The notes: generated by a model not told the origin, from the sequence alone. A stretch of 64,000 nt of DNA from Stutzerimonas stutzeri RCH2 (GCF_000327065.1 NC_019936.1:124001-188000); one strand, 5' to 3'. Shown: positions 43,484-56,006, counted from the first letter of the stretch. Translations and numbers: made by a program.

Positions 43484-44038
43484 ATGTCCATTCAGAATTC
43501 CCCGTATGCCGCCTTCGCCACACTTCTGGCGGGCAGCCCGCAAACTGTTTCTCCCGCCGAATTGCACGGCCTGTTGCTCGGGCGCAGTTGCGCCGGCGCA
43601 GGTTTCGAGGTCGAGCCCTGGCTGACCGATGCGTCGGACCTGCTCGGCGAAGCACCGCAGGACAACATTCGTCAGGCATTGATCGGCCTTCAGGAAATGG
43701 TCAAGGGCGAGCTCGCCGGTGACGACATCGCCGTTGTCCTGCTGCTGCCCAGCGACGATGCGCCGCTCGCCGAACGCGCCGTGGCGCTGGGCCAGTGGTG
43801 CCAGGGCTTTCTTGCCGGCTTCGGCCTGGCCGCCGGTGATCGTGCGCTGAGTAGCGAAGCCATGGAGGTGCTGCAGGATCTGTCCGCTATCGCGCAGATC
43901 CAGGATTCGCTGGAAGAGTCCGAGGACGGCGAGACCGACTACATGGAAGTGATGGAGTACCTGCGCGTAGCGCCGCTGCTGCTGTTCACCGAATGCGCCA
44001 AACCGCTGCCCGCTGCCGCGAAACCTTCCCTGCATTGA
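43484..44038 (+). CDS. UPF0149 family protein (YgfB/YecA-like)
   Basis: 184 residues. The all-helical UPF0149 fold shows [13 protein letters not shown] near the N-terminus, [20 protein letters not shown] in the middle and an acidic stretch with [19 protein letters not shown]. Function is not firmly known; YgfB of P. aeruginosa is reported to affect expression of the amidase ampDh3 and beta-lactam tolerance. It is the first gene of the ygfB-pepP-ubiH-ubiI string, 16 bases before pepP. Confidence 0.92.
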   Translation: MSIQNSPYAAFATLLAGSPQTVSPAELHGLLLGRSCAGAGFEVEPWLTDASDLLGEAPQDNIRQALIGLQEMVKGELAGDDIAVVLLLPSDDAPLAERAVALGQWCQGFLAGFGLAAGDRALSSEAMEVLQDLSAIAQIQDSLEESEDGETDYMEVMEYLRVAPLLLFTECAKPLPAAAKPSLH

Positions 44039-44054
44039 GGACACCGTTGCGCCC

Positions 44055-45389
44055 ATGACTCGCATCCCCAGATCGGAATACGCCCGTCGACGCAAGGCGC
44101 TGATGGAGCAGATGGAACCCAACAGCATCGCCATTCTGCCGGCGGCGCCGATGTACATCCGCAACCGCGATGTCGAGCATGTCTACCGCCAGGACAGCGA
44201 CTTCCAGTACCTCTCCGGCTTCCCCGAGCCGGAAGCGGTGATCGCGCTGATTCCCGGGCGCGAGCATGGCGAGTACGTGCTGTTCTGCCGCGAGCGCGAT
44301 CCCGAGCGCGAGCTCTGGGACGGCCTGCGTGCCGGGCAGGACGGAGCTATCGCTGAATACGGTGCCGACGACGCCTTTCCTATCGGTGATATCGACGACA
44401 TCCTCCCGGGCCTGATCGAGGGCCGCGATCGGGTCTACTACGCCATCGGCACCAACGAAGCCTTCGATCATCGGCTGATGGAATGGATCAAGACCATCCG
44501 CGGCAAGGCGCGCCAGGGCGCACAGCCGCCCAGCGAATTCGTCGCGCTCGATCATCTGCTGCACGACATGCGCCTGTTCAAGTCGAGCAACGAGGTGAAG
44601 GTGATGAAGCATGCGGCGGAGATTTCCGCTCGTGCGCACATCCGTGCCATGCAGGCCAGCCGTGCCGGGCTGTTCGAGTACCACCTGGAAGCCGAACTGG
44701 ATTACGAGTTCCGCAAGGGCGGCGCGAAGATGCCGGCTTACGGCAGCATCGTCGCCGTGGGTCGCAACGCCTGCATCCTGCATTACCGTGAGAACGATGC
44801 ACCGTTGAAGGATGGAGATCTGGTGCTGATCGACGCCGGTTGTGAGATCGACTGCTACGCCAGCGACATTACCCGTACCTTCCCGGTCAACGGTCGCTTC
44901 TCACCGGAGCAGAAGGCCATTTACGAGTTGGTACTCAAGGCCAATGAAGAGGCCTTCAAGCATATCGCCCCGGGCAAGCACTGGAACGAGGCGCACGAAG
45001 CCACTGTTCGGGTGATTACCGCCGGGCTGGTCGAGCTGGGCCTGTTGCAGGGTGAGGTGGATGCGCTGATTGCCAGCGAAGCCTACAAGGCCTTCTACAT
45101 GCACCGTGCCGGCCACTGGCTGGGCATGGATGTGCATGACGTCGGCGACTACAAGATCGGTGGCGAATGGCGTGTGCTCGAGCCGGGCATGGCGATGACC
45201 GTCGAACCGGGCATCTATATCGCTGTGGACAATCAGAGCGTGGCCAAGAAGTGGCGCGGTATCGGCGTGCGCATCGAGGACGATGTGGTGGTGACCCGGA
45301 CCGGCTGCGAAATCCTCACTACTGGCGTGCCGAAGAGCGTCGCCGAGATCGAGGCGCTGATGGCCGCCGCTCGTGAGCAGGTCGCCTGA
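44055..45389 (+). CDS. pepP: Xaa-Pro aminopeptidase PepP
   Basis: 444 residues. PepP removes N-terminal residues before proline. An N-terminal creatinase-like domain is followed by the pita-bread domain with metal ligands in DAGCEIDCYASDITRTFP (two Asp), HRAGHWLGMDVHD (His) and MTVEPGIYI (Glu) and the last Glu in RIEDDVVVT. The gene ends one base before the ubiH start. Confidence 0.97.
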   Translation: MTRIPRSEYARRRKALMEQMEPNSIAILPAAPMYIRNRDVEHVYRQDSDFQYLSGFPEPEAVIALIPGREHGEYVLFCRERDPERELWDGLRAGQDGAIAEYGADDAFPIGDIDDILPGLIEGRDRVYYAIGTNEAFDHRLMEWIKTIRGKARQGAQPPSEFVALDHLLHDMRLFKSSNEVKVMKHAAEISARAHIRAMQASRAGLFEYHLEAELDYEFRKGGAKMPAYGSIVAVGRNACILHYRENDAPLKDGDLVLIDAGCEIDCYASDITRTFPVNGRFSPEQKAIYELVLKANEEAFKHIAPGKHWNEAHEATVRVITAGLVELGLLQGEVDALIASEAYKAFYMHRAGHWLGMDVHDVGDYKIGGEWRVLEPGMAMTVEPGIYIAVDNQSVAKKWRGIGVRIEDDVVVTRTGCEILTTGVPKSVAEIEALMAAAREQVA

Positions 45390-45390
45390 C

Positions 45391-46569
45391 ATGCAGAGCC
45401 TGGCGATCATCGGTGGTGGGCTGGTCGGGGCGAGTCTCGCGCTGGCATTGCAGGATGGCGCCCGTGAGCGCGGCTGGCGCATCCACCTGATCGAGCCGTT
45501 CGAACCCGGCCATGAGTACCAGCCCAGCTATGACGCGCGCTCGACTGCACTGTCCTACGGCACCCGGCTGATCTATCAGCGCCTCGGCTTGTGGGAGCGG
45601 ATTGCCGAGCGTGCCGAACCGATTCTGCGCATCCACGTGTCTGAACGTGGCCGCTTCGGTGCTGCGCGGCTCGACTGCGCGAGTGAAGGCGTCGAGGCGC
45701 TGGGCTACGTGGTCGAGAACGCCTGGATCGGCCATTGCCTGTGGCAGGCGCTGGATGACGAGGTGGTGATCCGTCACTGCCCGGCGGAGATCGAGCGCCT
45801 GGAGCCCGGCGCCGCGGGCTATCGGTTGAGTTTCACCGACGGTCAGCGCCTGGAATGCGACCTCGCCGTGCTGGCCGATGGTGGTCGCTCCGGCCTGCGC
45901 GAGCAGCTCGGTATCCATGTTTCGCGCCGGCCCTACGGCCAGACCGCGCTGATCGCCAACATCACCCCGGGCAAGCCGCACGGCGGACTGGCGTTCGAGC
46001 GCTTCACCGAAGATGGCCCGATGGCGCTGCTGCCGCTGCAGGACAATCGCTGCGCGCTGGTATGGACGCGCGCCCAGGCCGACGCCGCGCGATTGGCGCA
46101 GGCGCATGAGGCGGCCTTTCTCGCCGAGCTGCAGGAAGCCTTCGGCTACCGTCTGGGCGCCTTGCAGCAGGTTGGTGCCCGGCATCTCTATCCGCTGACG
46201 CTGATCGAGGCCGAAGAACAGGTTCGCGCCGGACTGGTGGTGCTCGGCAATGCGGCGCACAGCCTGCACCCGATCGCCGGGCAGGGGTACAACCTGTCGC
46301 TGCGCGATGTGGAAGCGCTGAGTGAAGCCTTGCTGCACAGTGACGCCGCGCTGGGCGACCTTGCGGTGCTGCAGGCGTATGCGCACAGGCAGCGCCTGGA
46401 CCAGCGCCTGACCGTCGGTTTTTCCGATCAGGTCACCCGGTTGTTCGTCGACTCCGGCCGGCTGGTCGCGGCGGGCCGCAACCTCGGCCTGCTCGGCCTG
46501 GATCTGACTCCTGCAGCCAAGCGCTGGTTCGCTCGGCAGGCCATGGGCCTCGGGACTCGCCTAGGCTGA
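45391..46569 (+). CDS. ubiH: Ubiquinone biosynthesis FAD hydroxylase UbiH (2-octaprenyl-6-methoxyphenol hydroxylase)
   Basis: 392 residues. The FAD dinucleotide site is IIGGGLVGASLAL at the N-terminus. The second FAD motif VVLGNAAHSLHPIAGQGYNL is the UbiH/UbiI/UbiF signature. The order pepP-ubiH-(DUF4442)-ubiI assigns this copy to UbiH, and the initial MQSLAIIGGG fits. It acts on the aromatic ring during ubiquinone synthesis at the inner membrane. Confidence 0.92.
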   Translation: MQSLAIIGGGLVGASLALALQDGARERGWRIHLIEPFEPGHEYQPSYDARSTALSYGTRLIYQRLGLWERIAERAEPILRIHVSERGRFGAARLDCASEGVEALGYVVENAWIGHCLWQALDDEVVIRHCPAEIERLEPGAAGYRLSFTDGQRLECDLAVLADGGRSGLREQLGIHVSRRPYGQTALIANITPGKPHGGLAFERFTEDGPMALLPLQDNRCALVWTRAQADAARLAQAHEAAFLAELQEAFGYRLGALQQVGARHLYPLTLIEAEEQVRAGLVVLGNAAHSLHPIAGQGYNLSLRDVEALSEALLHSDAALGDLAVLQAYAHRQRLDQRLTVGFSDQVTRLFVDSGRLVAAGRNLGLLGLDLTPAAKRWFARQAMGLGTRLG

Positions 46570-46592
46570 CGCCGCCACCAGAAGGACTCTGC

Positions 46593-47081
46593 ATGAGTGG
46601 CTCCCGTTTGGCGCGCAAGGCGCGGTTCCTGCGCTGGGCTTTGAATTTCTACCCGCCGTACCTGGGAGCGGGCGTGCGGGTGCGACATATCAGTGCAGAT
46701 CTGCGCCTGATTCAGGTAAAGATGGTGTTGCGCTGGTACAACCGCAACTATGTCGGCACGCAGTTCGGCGGCTCGTTGTACTCGATGGTCGATCCGTTCT
46801 TCGTGCTGATGCTCATGGAGAATCTGGGGCGCGACTACATCGTCTGGGACAAAGCGGCCAACATCGAATTCGTCACTCCGGGACGCGGTGCGGTGTACGC
46901 CGACTTTGCCATCAGCGACAAGCTGCTCGACGAGATTCGTGCGCACACTGCCGATGGCAGCCGCTACCTGCCGAAAATGCATGTCGAAGTGCGCGACGGC
47001 GAAGGCACGTTGGTGGCGCGGGTGCAAAAGACGCTCTACATACGACTCAAGCCGCGGGCGCGGCAGCCAGGAGAGAAATGA
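46593..47081 (+). CDS. DUF4442 / hot-dog-fold thioesterase-like protein
   Basis: 162 residues. The sequence fits DUF4442: FYPPYLGAGVRVRHISADLR, VKMVLRWYNRNYVGTQFGGS and LYSMVDPFFVLMLMENLG, all features of a hot-dog fold. No enzymatic activity can be assigned. It lies between ubiH and ubiI, and its stop overlaps the ubiI start (ATGATG), so it is made with the ubiquinone enzymes. A role in ubiquinone or fatty-acyl metabolism is speculative. Confidence 0.85.
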   Translation: MSGSRLARKARFLRWALNFYPPYLGAGVRVRHISADLRLIQVKMVLRWYNRNYVGTQFGGSLYSMVDPFFVLMLMENLGRDYIVWDKAANIEFVTPGRGAVYADFAISDKLLDEIRAHTADGSRYLPKMHVEVRDGEGTLVARVQKTLYIRLKPRARQPGEK

Positions 47082-48301
47082 TGCAAGCGGATCTGGTCAT
47101 CGTTGGCGCCGGCATGGTTGGCAGTACTCTGGCGCTCGCCCTCGAAGGCTGCGGGCTGGACATCGTCGTGCTCGATGCGAGCCCGCTCGAAGTCGCCACC
47201 TTCGACCCGTCCGGCGACTTCGAGCCGCGGGTCAGCGCACTGTCCGCCGCCAGCCAGCGCATCCTGCAGCGGGTCGGCGCCTGGCCGGGCATGGCCGCAC
47301 GGCGCGTCAGTCCCTACACCGACATGCACGTCTGGGATGGTTCCGGCACCGGCCAGATCCATTTTTCTGCCGAAACGGTGCATGCCGAGGTCCTCGGGCA
47401 TATCGTCGAGAACCGCGTGGTGCAGGATGCGCTGTTGGAAACCATGCAGAGCCATGGTCAGGTGCGTTTGCTTGGCAACGCTCGCGTCGAACAACTGCTA
47501 TGTACCACTGACGGCTGGCAGCTGACGCTCGTCGACGGCCGCGAGCTGCGCACGCCGTTGGTGATCGCAGCGGACGGCGCCAATTCGGCGATACGCCGCC
47601 TGGCAGGCTGCGAAACCCGTGAATGGGACTATCTGCACCAGGCCATCGTGACCAGCGTGCGCTGCCGCGATCCGCACCAGCGCACCGCCTGGCAGCGCTT
47701 TACCGATCACGGTCCGCTGGCCTTCCTGCCATTGGAGCGCGATGGCGACCGGCACTGGTGCTCCATCGTCTGCTCGGTTACCGAGGCCGAAGCCACGCGC
47801 TTGATGGCGCTGGATGATGTGGCCTTCCGTGCGGCGCTGGGGCGCGCCTTCGAGGAACGCCTGGGCGAGGTGCTCGAAGCCGATCCGCGGTTGTGCATAC
47901 CGCTGCGCCAGCGCCACGCCAAGCGTTACGTGCAGCCGGGGCTGGCGTTGATCGGCGACGCCGCGCATACCATTCATCCGCTGGCGGGGCAGGGCGTTAA
48001 CCTTGGTCTGCTGGATGCCGCCGTGCTGGCAGAAGTGCTCAGGGCGGCCATCGCGCGCGGCGAGCGGGTGGCCGATGTGCAGGTGCTTAGCCGTTTCGAG
48101 CGCCGCCGCATGCCCCACAACCTGGCGATGATGGCGGCCATGGAAGGCTTCGAGCGGCTGTTCGAGGCCGATCCACTGCCGCTGCGCTGGCTGCGCAACA
48201 CCGGCTTGAAGGCGGTGCAGGCGCTGCCGGAAGCAAAGGCAGTTTTCGTTCGTCAGGCGCTCGGGCTGAGTGGCGATTTACCAAAGCTGGCGCGGCCCTA
48301 A
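47078..48301 (+). CDS. ubiI: Ubiquinone biosynthesis FAD hydroxylase UbiI (VisC)
   Basis: 407 residues. The FAD site is LVIVGAGMVGSTLALALEG, the DG motif is VIAADGANSAIRRLAG and the second FAD block is LALIGDAAHTIHPLAGQGVNL. Two adjacent ATGs (47078, 47081) are possible; the first overlaps the preceding stop as ATGA, and AGGAG serves either. UbiI performs the C5 hydroxylation; separation from UbiF/Coq7-type enzymes is by gene order and similarity. Confidence 0.9.
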   Translation: MMQADLVIVGAGMVGSTLALALEGCGLDIVVLDASPLEVATFDPSGDFEPRVSALSAASQRILQRVGAWPGMAARRVSPYTDMHVWDGSGTGQIHFSAETVHAEVLGHIVENRVVQDALLETMQSHGQVRLLGNARVEQLLCTTDGWQLTLVDGRELRTPLVIAADGANSAIRRLAGCETREWDYLHQAIVTSVRCRDPHQRTAWQRFTDHGPLAFLPLERDGDRHWCSIVCSVTEAEATRLMALDDVAFRAALGRAFEERLGEVLEADPRLCIPLRQRHAKRYVQPGLALIGDAAHTIHPLAGQGVNLGLLDAAVLAEVLRAAIARGERVADVQVLSRFERRRMPHNLAMMAAMEGFERLFEADPLPLRWLRNTGLKAVQALPEAKAVFVRQALGLSGDLPKLARP

Positions 48302-48411
48302 TAGCAAATTGATATTTACAAAACATTACCTGCACGATTTGTCGCATTGAGAAGGTAAATAACATTCACTACTATTCAGCCTCTGTTTCAACTCACCAAA
48401 GAGGCTGTTCC

Positions 48412-49413
48412 ATGCAGGCAAGCAAAGGTTTACTCGCCGCCCTGGCGCTAACGGCGCTGTCGGGTGCTGTCCAGGCTGCCAACGAAGTAGTGGTTTACTC
48501 CTCGCGCATCGACGAGCTGATCAAGCCGGTGTTCGACGCTTACACCCAGAAAACCGGCGTCGCGATCAAGTTCATCACCGACAAGGAAGCCCCGCTGATG
48601 GCCCGCATCAAGGCCGAAGGCGCCAACACCCCGGCCGACCTGCTGCTGACCGTGGATGGTGGCAACCTCTGGCAGGCCGAAGAGATGGGCATCCTGCAGC
48701 CGCTGAACTCCCAGGTGGTCAAGGACAACATTCCGGCGCAATACCGCTCTTCCAGCGATGCCTGGACTGGCCTGTCGCTGCGTGCGCGGACCATCGTCTA
48801 CTCGCCGGAGCGGGTCAAGGATGGTGAACTGAGCACTTATGAAGCGCTGGCCGACAAGAACTGGGACGGCCGTCTGTGCCTGCGCTCCAGCAAGAAGGTC
48901 TACAACCAGTCGCTGACCGCCACCATGATCGAGACTCATGGCGCTGAGAAGACCGAGCAGATCATCAAGGGCTGGGTCGGCAATCTCGCCACCGACGTGT
49001 TTGCTGACGATACGGCACTGGTCCAGGCCGTCGACGCCGGCCAGTGCGATGCCGGTATCGTCAACACCTACTACTTCGGTCGCCTGCATGCGCAGAACCC
49101 GCAGCTGAAGGCCAAGCTGTTCTGGCCGAACCAGAACGACCGTGGCGTGCACGTGAACCTGTCCGGCATCGGCCTGACCAAGCACGCGCCGAATCCGGAC
49201 GCCGCGCGCAAGCTGGTGGAGTGGATGACCAGCGAAGAGGCGCAGAGCATCTTCGCCGATATCAACATGGAATACCCGGCCAACCCGAGCGTGAAGCCTT
49301 CGGCCGAAGTGGCGGCATGGGGCGAGTTCAAGGCCGATACCATTCCGGTGGAAGTGGCTGGCAAGCGCCAGGCCGAAGCCATCAAGCTGATGGATCGCGC
49401 CGGCTGGAACTGA
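48412..49413 (+). CDS. Iron(III)-type ABC transporter periplasmic binding protein (FbpA/HitA family)
   Basis: 333 residues. The signal peptide ends at AVQAA. The mature part begins [21 protein letters not shown] with [20 protein letters not shown] and a C-terminal [10 protein letters not shown], where the paired Tyr residues match the ferric-ion site of FbpA. An AT-rich 110-base upstream region has only a weak Fur-box resemblance. A terminator follows, before the permease gene. No ATPase gene is present in this cluster. Confidence 0.92.
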   Translation: MQASKGLLAALALTALSGAVQAANEVVVYSSRIDELIKPVFDAYTQKTGVAIKFITDKEAPLMARIKAEGANTPADLLLTVDGGNLWQAEEMGILQPLNSQVVKDNIPAQYRSSSDAWTGLSLRARTIVYSPERVKDGELSTYEALADKNWDGRLCLRSSKKVYNQSLTATMIETHGAEKTEQIIKGWVGNLATDVFADDTALVQAVDAGQCDAGIVNTYYFGRLHAQNPQLKAKLFWPNQNDRGVHVNLSGIGLTKHAPNPDAARKLVEWMTSEEAQSIFADINMEYPANPSVKPSAEVAAWGEFKADTIPVEVAGKRQAEAIKLMDRAGWN

Positions 49414-49486
49414 TCAGCCTGTCGCGCTTGTAGCGGTGACGTGCGGCACACCAGCCGCGACGTTTGCCGCTGCGGTTATACTCGGC

Positions 49487-49518
49487 GCCCCGGCCTGGTC
49501 CGGGGCGTTGTCTTTTTT
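49487..49518 (+). terminator. Intrinsic terminator/attenuator between binding protein and permease
   Basis: GCCCCGG and CCGGGGC pair around CCTGGT, followed by GTTGTC and six T residues (49513-49518). It should make most transcripts end after the binding-protein gene, leaving less for the permease. Confidence 0.8.
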
Positions 49519-49533
49519 GCTGTCGAGGCTTGA

Positions 49534-51150
49534 GTGTCCCATCCCGTCGAGCGCCGCTGGTATCCCATCACTTTTGCCGTCGCGGCGCTGGTCCTGCTGC
49601 CGCTGAGCATTCTGCTGTTCAGCTGGAGCAGTATCGATACCGAGATCTGGTCGCACCTGTGGGATACCCAGATGCCACGACTGCTCGGCAATACCCTGAC
49701 GCTGCTGCTTTGGGTTGGAGTCGGTGTGGTGGTACTTGGCGTCAGCCTCGCCTGGCTGACCGCACTGTGCGAATTCCCCGGGCGCCGCTGGCTGGATTGG
49801 GCGCTGATGTTGCCATTCGCCATTCCCGCCTACGTCCTGGCCTTCGTCTTCATCGGCCTGCTGGACTTCGCCGGGCCGGTACAAAGCCTGGCGCGAGAAT
49901 GGTTCGGCAGCGGTATACGCTTTCCACGGGTGCGCTCGACCGGTGGTGTCATCACCGTGCTGGTGTTGGTGTTCTACCCTTACGTCTATCTGCTGGCGCG
50001 CTCGGCATTCCTCGCTCAGGGCAAGGGATTGATGGAGGCGGCACGGGTGCTCGGGCAGTCACCCTGGCAGGCCTTCTGGCGGGTGGCATTGCCGATGGCG
50101 CGCCCCGCCGTCGGCGCCGGTCTGGCCCTGGCAATGATGGAAACCCTGGCCGATTTCGGCGCCGTGTCGGTGTTCAACTTCGATACCTTCACCACGGCGA
50201 TCTACAAGACCTGGTACGGCTTCTTCAGCCTGACCAGCGCAACCCAGCTGGCCAGTTTGCTGCTGCTGGCAGTGATGCTGGTGCTCTACGGCGAGCGTCG
50301 CGCGCGTGGTGCGGCGCGCCCGGCCAACGAGCGGGCTCGCTCAGCGGCGCTCTACCGGCTGACAGGGGTGAAGGCGTTTGCGGCCAGCGCCTGGTGCGGC
50401 TTGGTATTTCTCTGTGCCTTCGTCATTCCGCTGCTGCAGTTGCTCGCCTGGCTGTGGCAGCGTGGCCGCTTCGACCTCGACGAGCGCTACGCCGGGCTGA
50501 TCCTGCACACGCTCTATCTCGGCGGCATCGCCGCATTGATCGTGGTGACGGTGGCCTTGCTGCTGGCCTTCGCCAGGCGGCAGGCGCCGGTACGTTCGAT
50601 CCGCAGTGCGGTGGGGCTGGCCAACCTCGGCTACGCCCTGCCGGGTTCGGTACTGGCGGTATCGATCATGCTGGCGTTCAGTTACCTCGACCAGAACCTG
50701 GTAATGCCGCTATCCAGCTGGCTTGGCGGCGCGGGCAAGCCGATCCTGCTCGGCAGTCTCGGGGCGCTGCTGCTGGCCTATCTGATTCGCTTCATGGCGG
50801 TTGCCTTCGGCCCGCTGGAAAATGCGCTGGTGCGGATTCGCCCGTCATTGCCGCAGGCGTCGCGCAGTCTGGGTGTCGGCGGCCCGGCGTTGTTCTTCCG
50901 GGTCTATCTGCCCTTGCTGCTGCCCGGCACGCTGAGCGCTGCATTGCTGGTATTCGTCGACGTGCTCAAGGAAATGCCGGCAACCTTGCTGATGCGCCCG
51001 TTTGGCTGGGACACCCTGGCCGTACGTATTTTCGAGATGACCAGCGAAGGGGAATGGGCTCGCGCCTCGCTGCCGGCGTTGACCCTGGTGCTGGTTGGAC
51101 TGCTTCCGGTGGTGCTGCTGATTCGTCGCTCGGCACGGCGAATCGGCTAG
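49534..51150 (+). CDS. Iron(III)-type ABC transporter permease, two fused channel domains (FbpB/HitB)
   Basis: 538 residues with about 12 membrane segments in two homologous halves, the FbpB form. The EAA loops are EAARVLGQSPWQAFWRVALP (first half) and QASRSLGVGGPALFFRVYLP (second half). The start is GTG at 49534, with GAGG five bases before it. The usual ATPase FbpC is not adjacent; it must be encoded elsewhere or shared. Iron specificity is inferred from family. Confidence 0.9.
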   Translation: MSHPVERRWYPITFAVAALVLLPLSILLFSWSSIDTEIWSHLWDTQMPRLLGNTLTLLLWVGVGVVVLGVSLAWLTALCEFPGRRWLDWALMLPFAIPAYVLAFVFIGLLDFAGPVQSLAREWFGSGIRFPRVRSTGGVITVLVLVFYPYVYLLARSAFLAQGKGLMEAARVLGQSPWQAFWRVALPMARPAVGAGLALAMMETLADFGAVSVFNFDTFTTAIYKTWYGFFSLTSATQLASLLLLAVMLVLYGERRARGAARPANERARSAALYRLTGVKAFAASAWCGLVFLCAFVIPLLQLLAWLWQRGRFDLDERYAGLILHTLYLGGIAALIVVTVALLLAFARRQAPVRSIRSAVGLANLGYALPGSVLAVSIMLAFSYLDQNLVMPLSSWLGGAGKPILLGSLGALLLAYLIRFMAVAFGPLENALVRIRPSLPQASRSLGVGGPALFFRVYLPLLLPGTLSAALLVFVDVLKEMPATLLMRPFGWDTLAVRIFEMTSEGEWARASLPALTLVLVGLLPVVLLIRRSARRIG

Positions 51151-51241
51151 CTGCACAAGCGATTGGCGCCGGCGCTGTAGCCAGCGGAGTGGCTGCTTCG
51201 GGCCACTGCGCGACCTCCAGTCTCCTGCTGCCTGATCCGCC

Positions 51242-51270
51242 GTGACCTGCCGCCACCTTGGGGCTACAAT
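51242..51270 (+). promoter_or_regulatory. Sigma-70-type promoter of gcvTHP
   Basis: GTGACC (51242-51247, four of six matches), a 17-base spacer and TACAAT (51265-51270). The leader would be about 86 bases. Confidence 0.55.
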
Positions 51271-51285
51271 GCGCGCCATTCGAAA

Positions 51286-51342
51286 GTCGCCGGTCCCTGC
51301 AGGGCCCGGCTTTACTGACTTTTCCAATGCCGATTCGGCGAC
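51286..51342 (+). promoter_or_regulatory. Structured gcvT leader closed by GTCGCCG / CGGCGAC
   Basis: Seven-base arms (51286-51292 and 51336-51342) enclose a CCCTGCAGGG palindrome, just before the ribosome site AAGGAG. I compared it with the glycine riboswitch pattern from memory and do not see the conserved core. A translation-control fold or a simple 5' stabiliser are both possible. Confidence 0.35.
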
Positions 51343-51362
51343 CTGCCCGGAAGGAGAAACCC

Positions 51363-52445
51363 ATGGGTCAGCGTACTCCCCTCTACGATCAGCACCTTGC
51401 GCTTGGCGCCAAGATGGTCGACTTCGGTGGCTGGGACATGCCACTGCACTACGGCTCCCAGGTAGAAGAGCATCACCAGGTGCGACGTGATTGCGGAGTG
51501 TTCGACGTCTCGCACATGACCGTGGTCGATGTGGCCGGCGAACAGGCCACAGCCTATCTGCAACACCTGCTGGCCAACGACGTGACGCGCCTGAAAGGCA
51601 CGGGTCGGGCGCTCTACACGGCGATGCTCAACGAGCGCGGCGGCGTGATCGATGACCTGATCGTCTACCTGAGCGAATGGGGCTACCGCCTGGTGGTCAA
51701 CGCCAGCACCCGCGAAAAGGATCTGGCCTGGATGCAACAGCAGGCGGCCGGCTTCGCCGTCGAGGTCAAGGAGCGCCCCGAGCTGGCCATGCTGGCGATC
51801 CAGGGGCCGCATGCCCGTACGCGCACGGCCGAGCTGGTCAGCCAGGCGCGCGCCACGCTGATCCAGGAACTCAAACCATTCCAAGGCTTGGCCGAAGGCG
51901 ACTGGTTCATCGGTCGTACCGGCTACACCGGTGAAGACGGCCTGGAAATCATCCTGCCGGCCGAACAGGCGCCTGACTTTCTCAGCGAGCTGGTCGGCGC
52001 CGGCATCCCGCCGATCGGCCTTGGTGCCCGCGACACGCTGCGTCTGGAGGCCGGTCTCAATCTTTACGGCCAGGACATGACCGAAGACGTCTCGCCGCTG
52101 GCGGCCAACATGGGTTGGACCGTGGCCTGGGAGCCGACCGAGCGCGACTTCGTCGGCCGTGCCGCACTGGAGCAGCAGCGTGCCCAGGGCGACCTGCCCA
52201 AGCTGGTCGGCCTGGTGCTGGAAGAGCGCGGCGTGTTGCGTGCCCATCAGGTGGTGCGGGTGAACGGCGTTGGCGACGGCGAAATCACCAGCGGCAGTTT
52301 TTCTCCTACGCTTGGCAAATCCATCGCCCTGGCACGCGTGCCGGCTGGTACAGGTGAGCGTGCGGAAGTGGAGATTCGTGGCAAGTGGTACCCGGTGCGG
52401 GTCGTGCAACCGACATTCGTGCGGCACGGCAAGGTACTGGTGTAA
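51363..52445 (+). CDS. gcvT: Glycine cleavage system T protein (aminomethyltransferase) GcvT
   Basis: 360 residues. GcvT moves the methylene group from the lipoyl arm of GcvH to tetrahydrofolate and releases ammonia. The folate-site blocks are [43 protein letters not shown] and [26 protein letters not shown] precedes the ATG at 51363. It is the first gene of gcvT-gcvH-gcvP. Confidence 0.97.
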   Translation: MGQRTPLYDQHLALGAKMVDFGGWDMPLHYGSQVEEHHQVRRDCGVFDVSHMTVVDVAGEQATAYLQHLLANDVTRLKGTGRALYTAMLNERGGVIDDLIVYLSEWGYRLVVNASTREKDLAWMQQQAAGFAVEVKERPELAMLAIQGPHARTRTAELVSQARATLIQELKPFQGLAEGDWFIGRTGYTGEDGLEIILPAEQAPDFLSELVGAGIPPIGLGARDTLRLEAGLNLYGQDMTEDVSPLAANMGWTVAWEPTERDFVGRAALEQQRAQGDLPKLVGLVLEERGVLRAHQVVRVNGVGDGEITSGSFSPTLGKSIALARVPAGTGERAEVEIRGKWYPVRVVQPTFVRHGKVLV

Positions 52446-52497
52446 ATTCGACCGACTGTTTTGCGCGACTGCTGTCAACAGCCTTGAGGATCCAACA

Positions 52498-52887
52498 ATG
52501 AGCAATATCCCCAGCGATCTGCGTTACGCCGCCAGCCACGAGTGGGCCCGTCTCGAAGCGGACGGCAGCATCACCGTCGGTATCTCCGATCACGCCCAGG
52601 AAGCGCTGGGGGATGTGGTCTACGTCGAGCTGCCCGAGGTCGGGCGCCAGCTCAATGCCGGCCAGGAAGCCGGTGTGGTCGAGTCGGTGAAGGCCGCGTC
52701 CGACATCTACGCGCCGGTGTCCGGTGAGGTGGTCGCGATCAACGAGGCGCTTGCCGATTCGCCCGAGCTGGTCAACAGCGACGCCTATGGCAGCTGGTTC
52801 TTCCGCCTGCAGCCGAGCGACCCGGCGGAGCTGGACAAGCTCCTTGACGCAGCCGCCTACCAGGCCGCCTGCGACGCCGACGCCTAA
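52498..52887 (+). CDS. gcvH: Glycine cleavage system H protein GcvH
   Basis: 129 residues. The lipoyl-Lys is Lys65 in [12 protein letters not shown]. The N-terminal [13 protein letters not shown] and [20 protein letters not shown] blocks are family typical. GcvH shuttles the aminomethyl group between GcvP, GcvT and the lipoamide dehydrogenase. It lies 52 bases after gcvT and is followed by an intrinsic terminator. Confidence 0.98.
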   Translation: MSNIPSDLRYAASHEWARLEADGSITVGISDHAQEALGDVVYVELPEVGRQLNAGQEAGVVESVKAASDIYAPVSGEVVAINEALADSPELVNSDAYGSWFFRLQPSDPAELDKLLDAAAYQAACDADA

Positions 52888-52898
52888 GCATCATCCGC

Positions 52899-52931
52899 AA
52901 AAGCCCCGCTCTGTCGGGGCTTTTGTTTTTT
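52899..52931 (+). terminator. Intrinsic terminator between gcvH and gcvP
   Basis: AAAAGCCCCG pairs with CGGGGCTTTT around CTCTGT, followed by GTTTTTTT. It ends only 16 bases before the gcvP start, so gcvP is either reached by readthrough or uses its own signal. Confidence 0.85.
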
Positions 52932-52946
52932 CCGAGAGTAGCAGCC

Positions 52947-55823
<2,877 letters not shown>

Positions 55824-55834
55824 GTTGCGCTGAT

Positions 55835-55868
55835 CGCAGGTGGATGTGGCTATTCACATCCATCTGCG
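55835..55868. repeat. REP-like hairpin 1 downstream of gcvP
   Basis: CGCAGGTGGATGTG pairs with CACATCCATCTGCG with one G-U position. It starts 12 bases after the gcvP stop and shares GGTGGATGT with hairpin 2 at 55944-55968. Confidence 0.65.
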
Positions 55869-55943
55869 CGGCGAATCGCTGAAACGTCATCCACTCTGTG
55901 GCGACCTGGGCGCTTCCAGCGATTGCAGGCGGGTTCATTGGAG

Positions 55944-55968
55944 GGTGGATGTCGCTCTTACATCCACC
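55944..55968. repeat. REP-like hairpin 2 between gcvP and engB
   Basis: GGTGGATGT and ACATCCACC pair perfectly around a seven-base loop. Together with hairpin 1 it forms a REP-pair layout between convergent genes. The 183-base spacer 55824-56006 contains no gene. Confidence 0.65.
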
Positions 55969-56006
55969 GGAAGCCCAGTTCGGTGGTGCGGTGACCCTGA
56001 ATCATC

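Noticed and set aside
48302..48411. Possible Fur box upstream of the iron-type binding protein
   Set aside because: The best alignment gives about 11 of 19 matches to the consensus in an AT-rich stretch, not enough to call.
51151..51362. Glycine riboswitch before gcvT
   Set aside because: The conserved core of glycine aptamers was not seen; only an unrelated stem is present.
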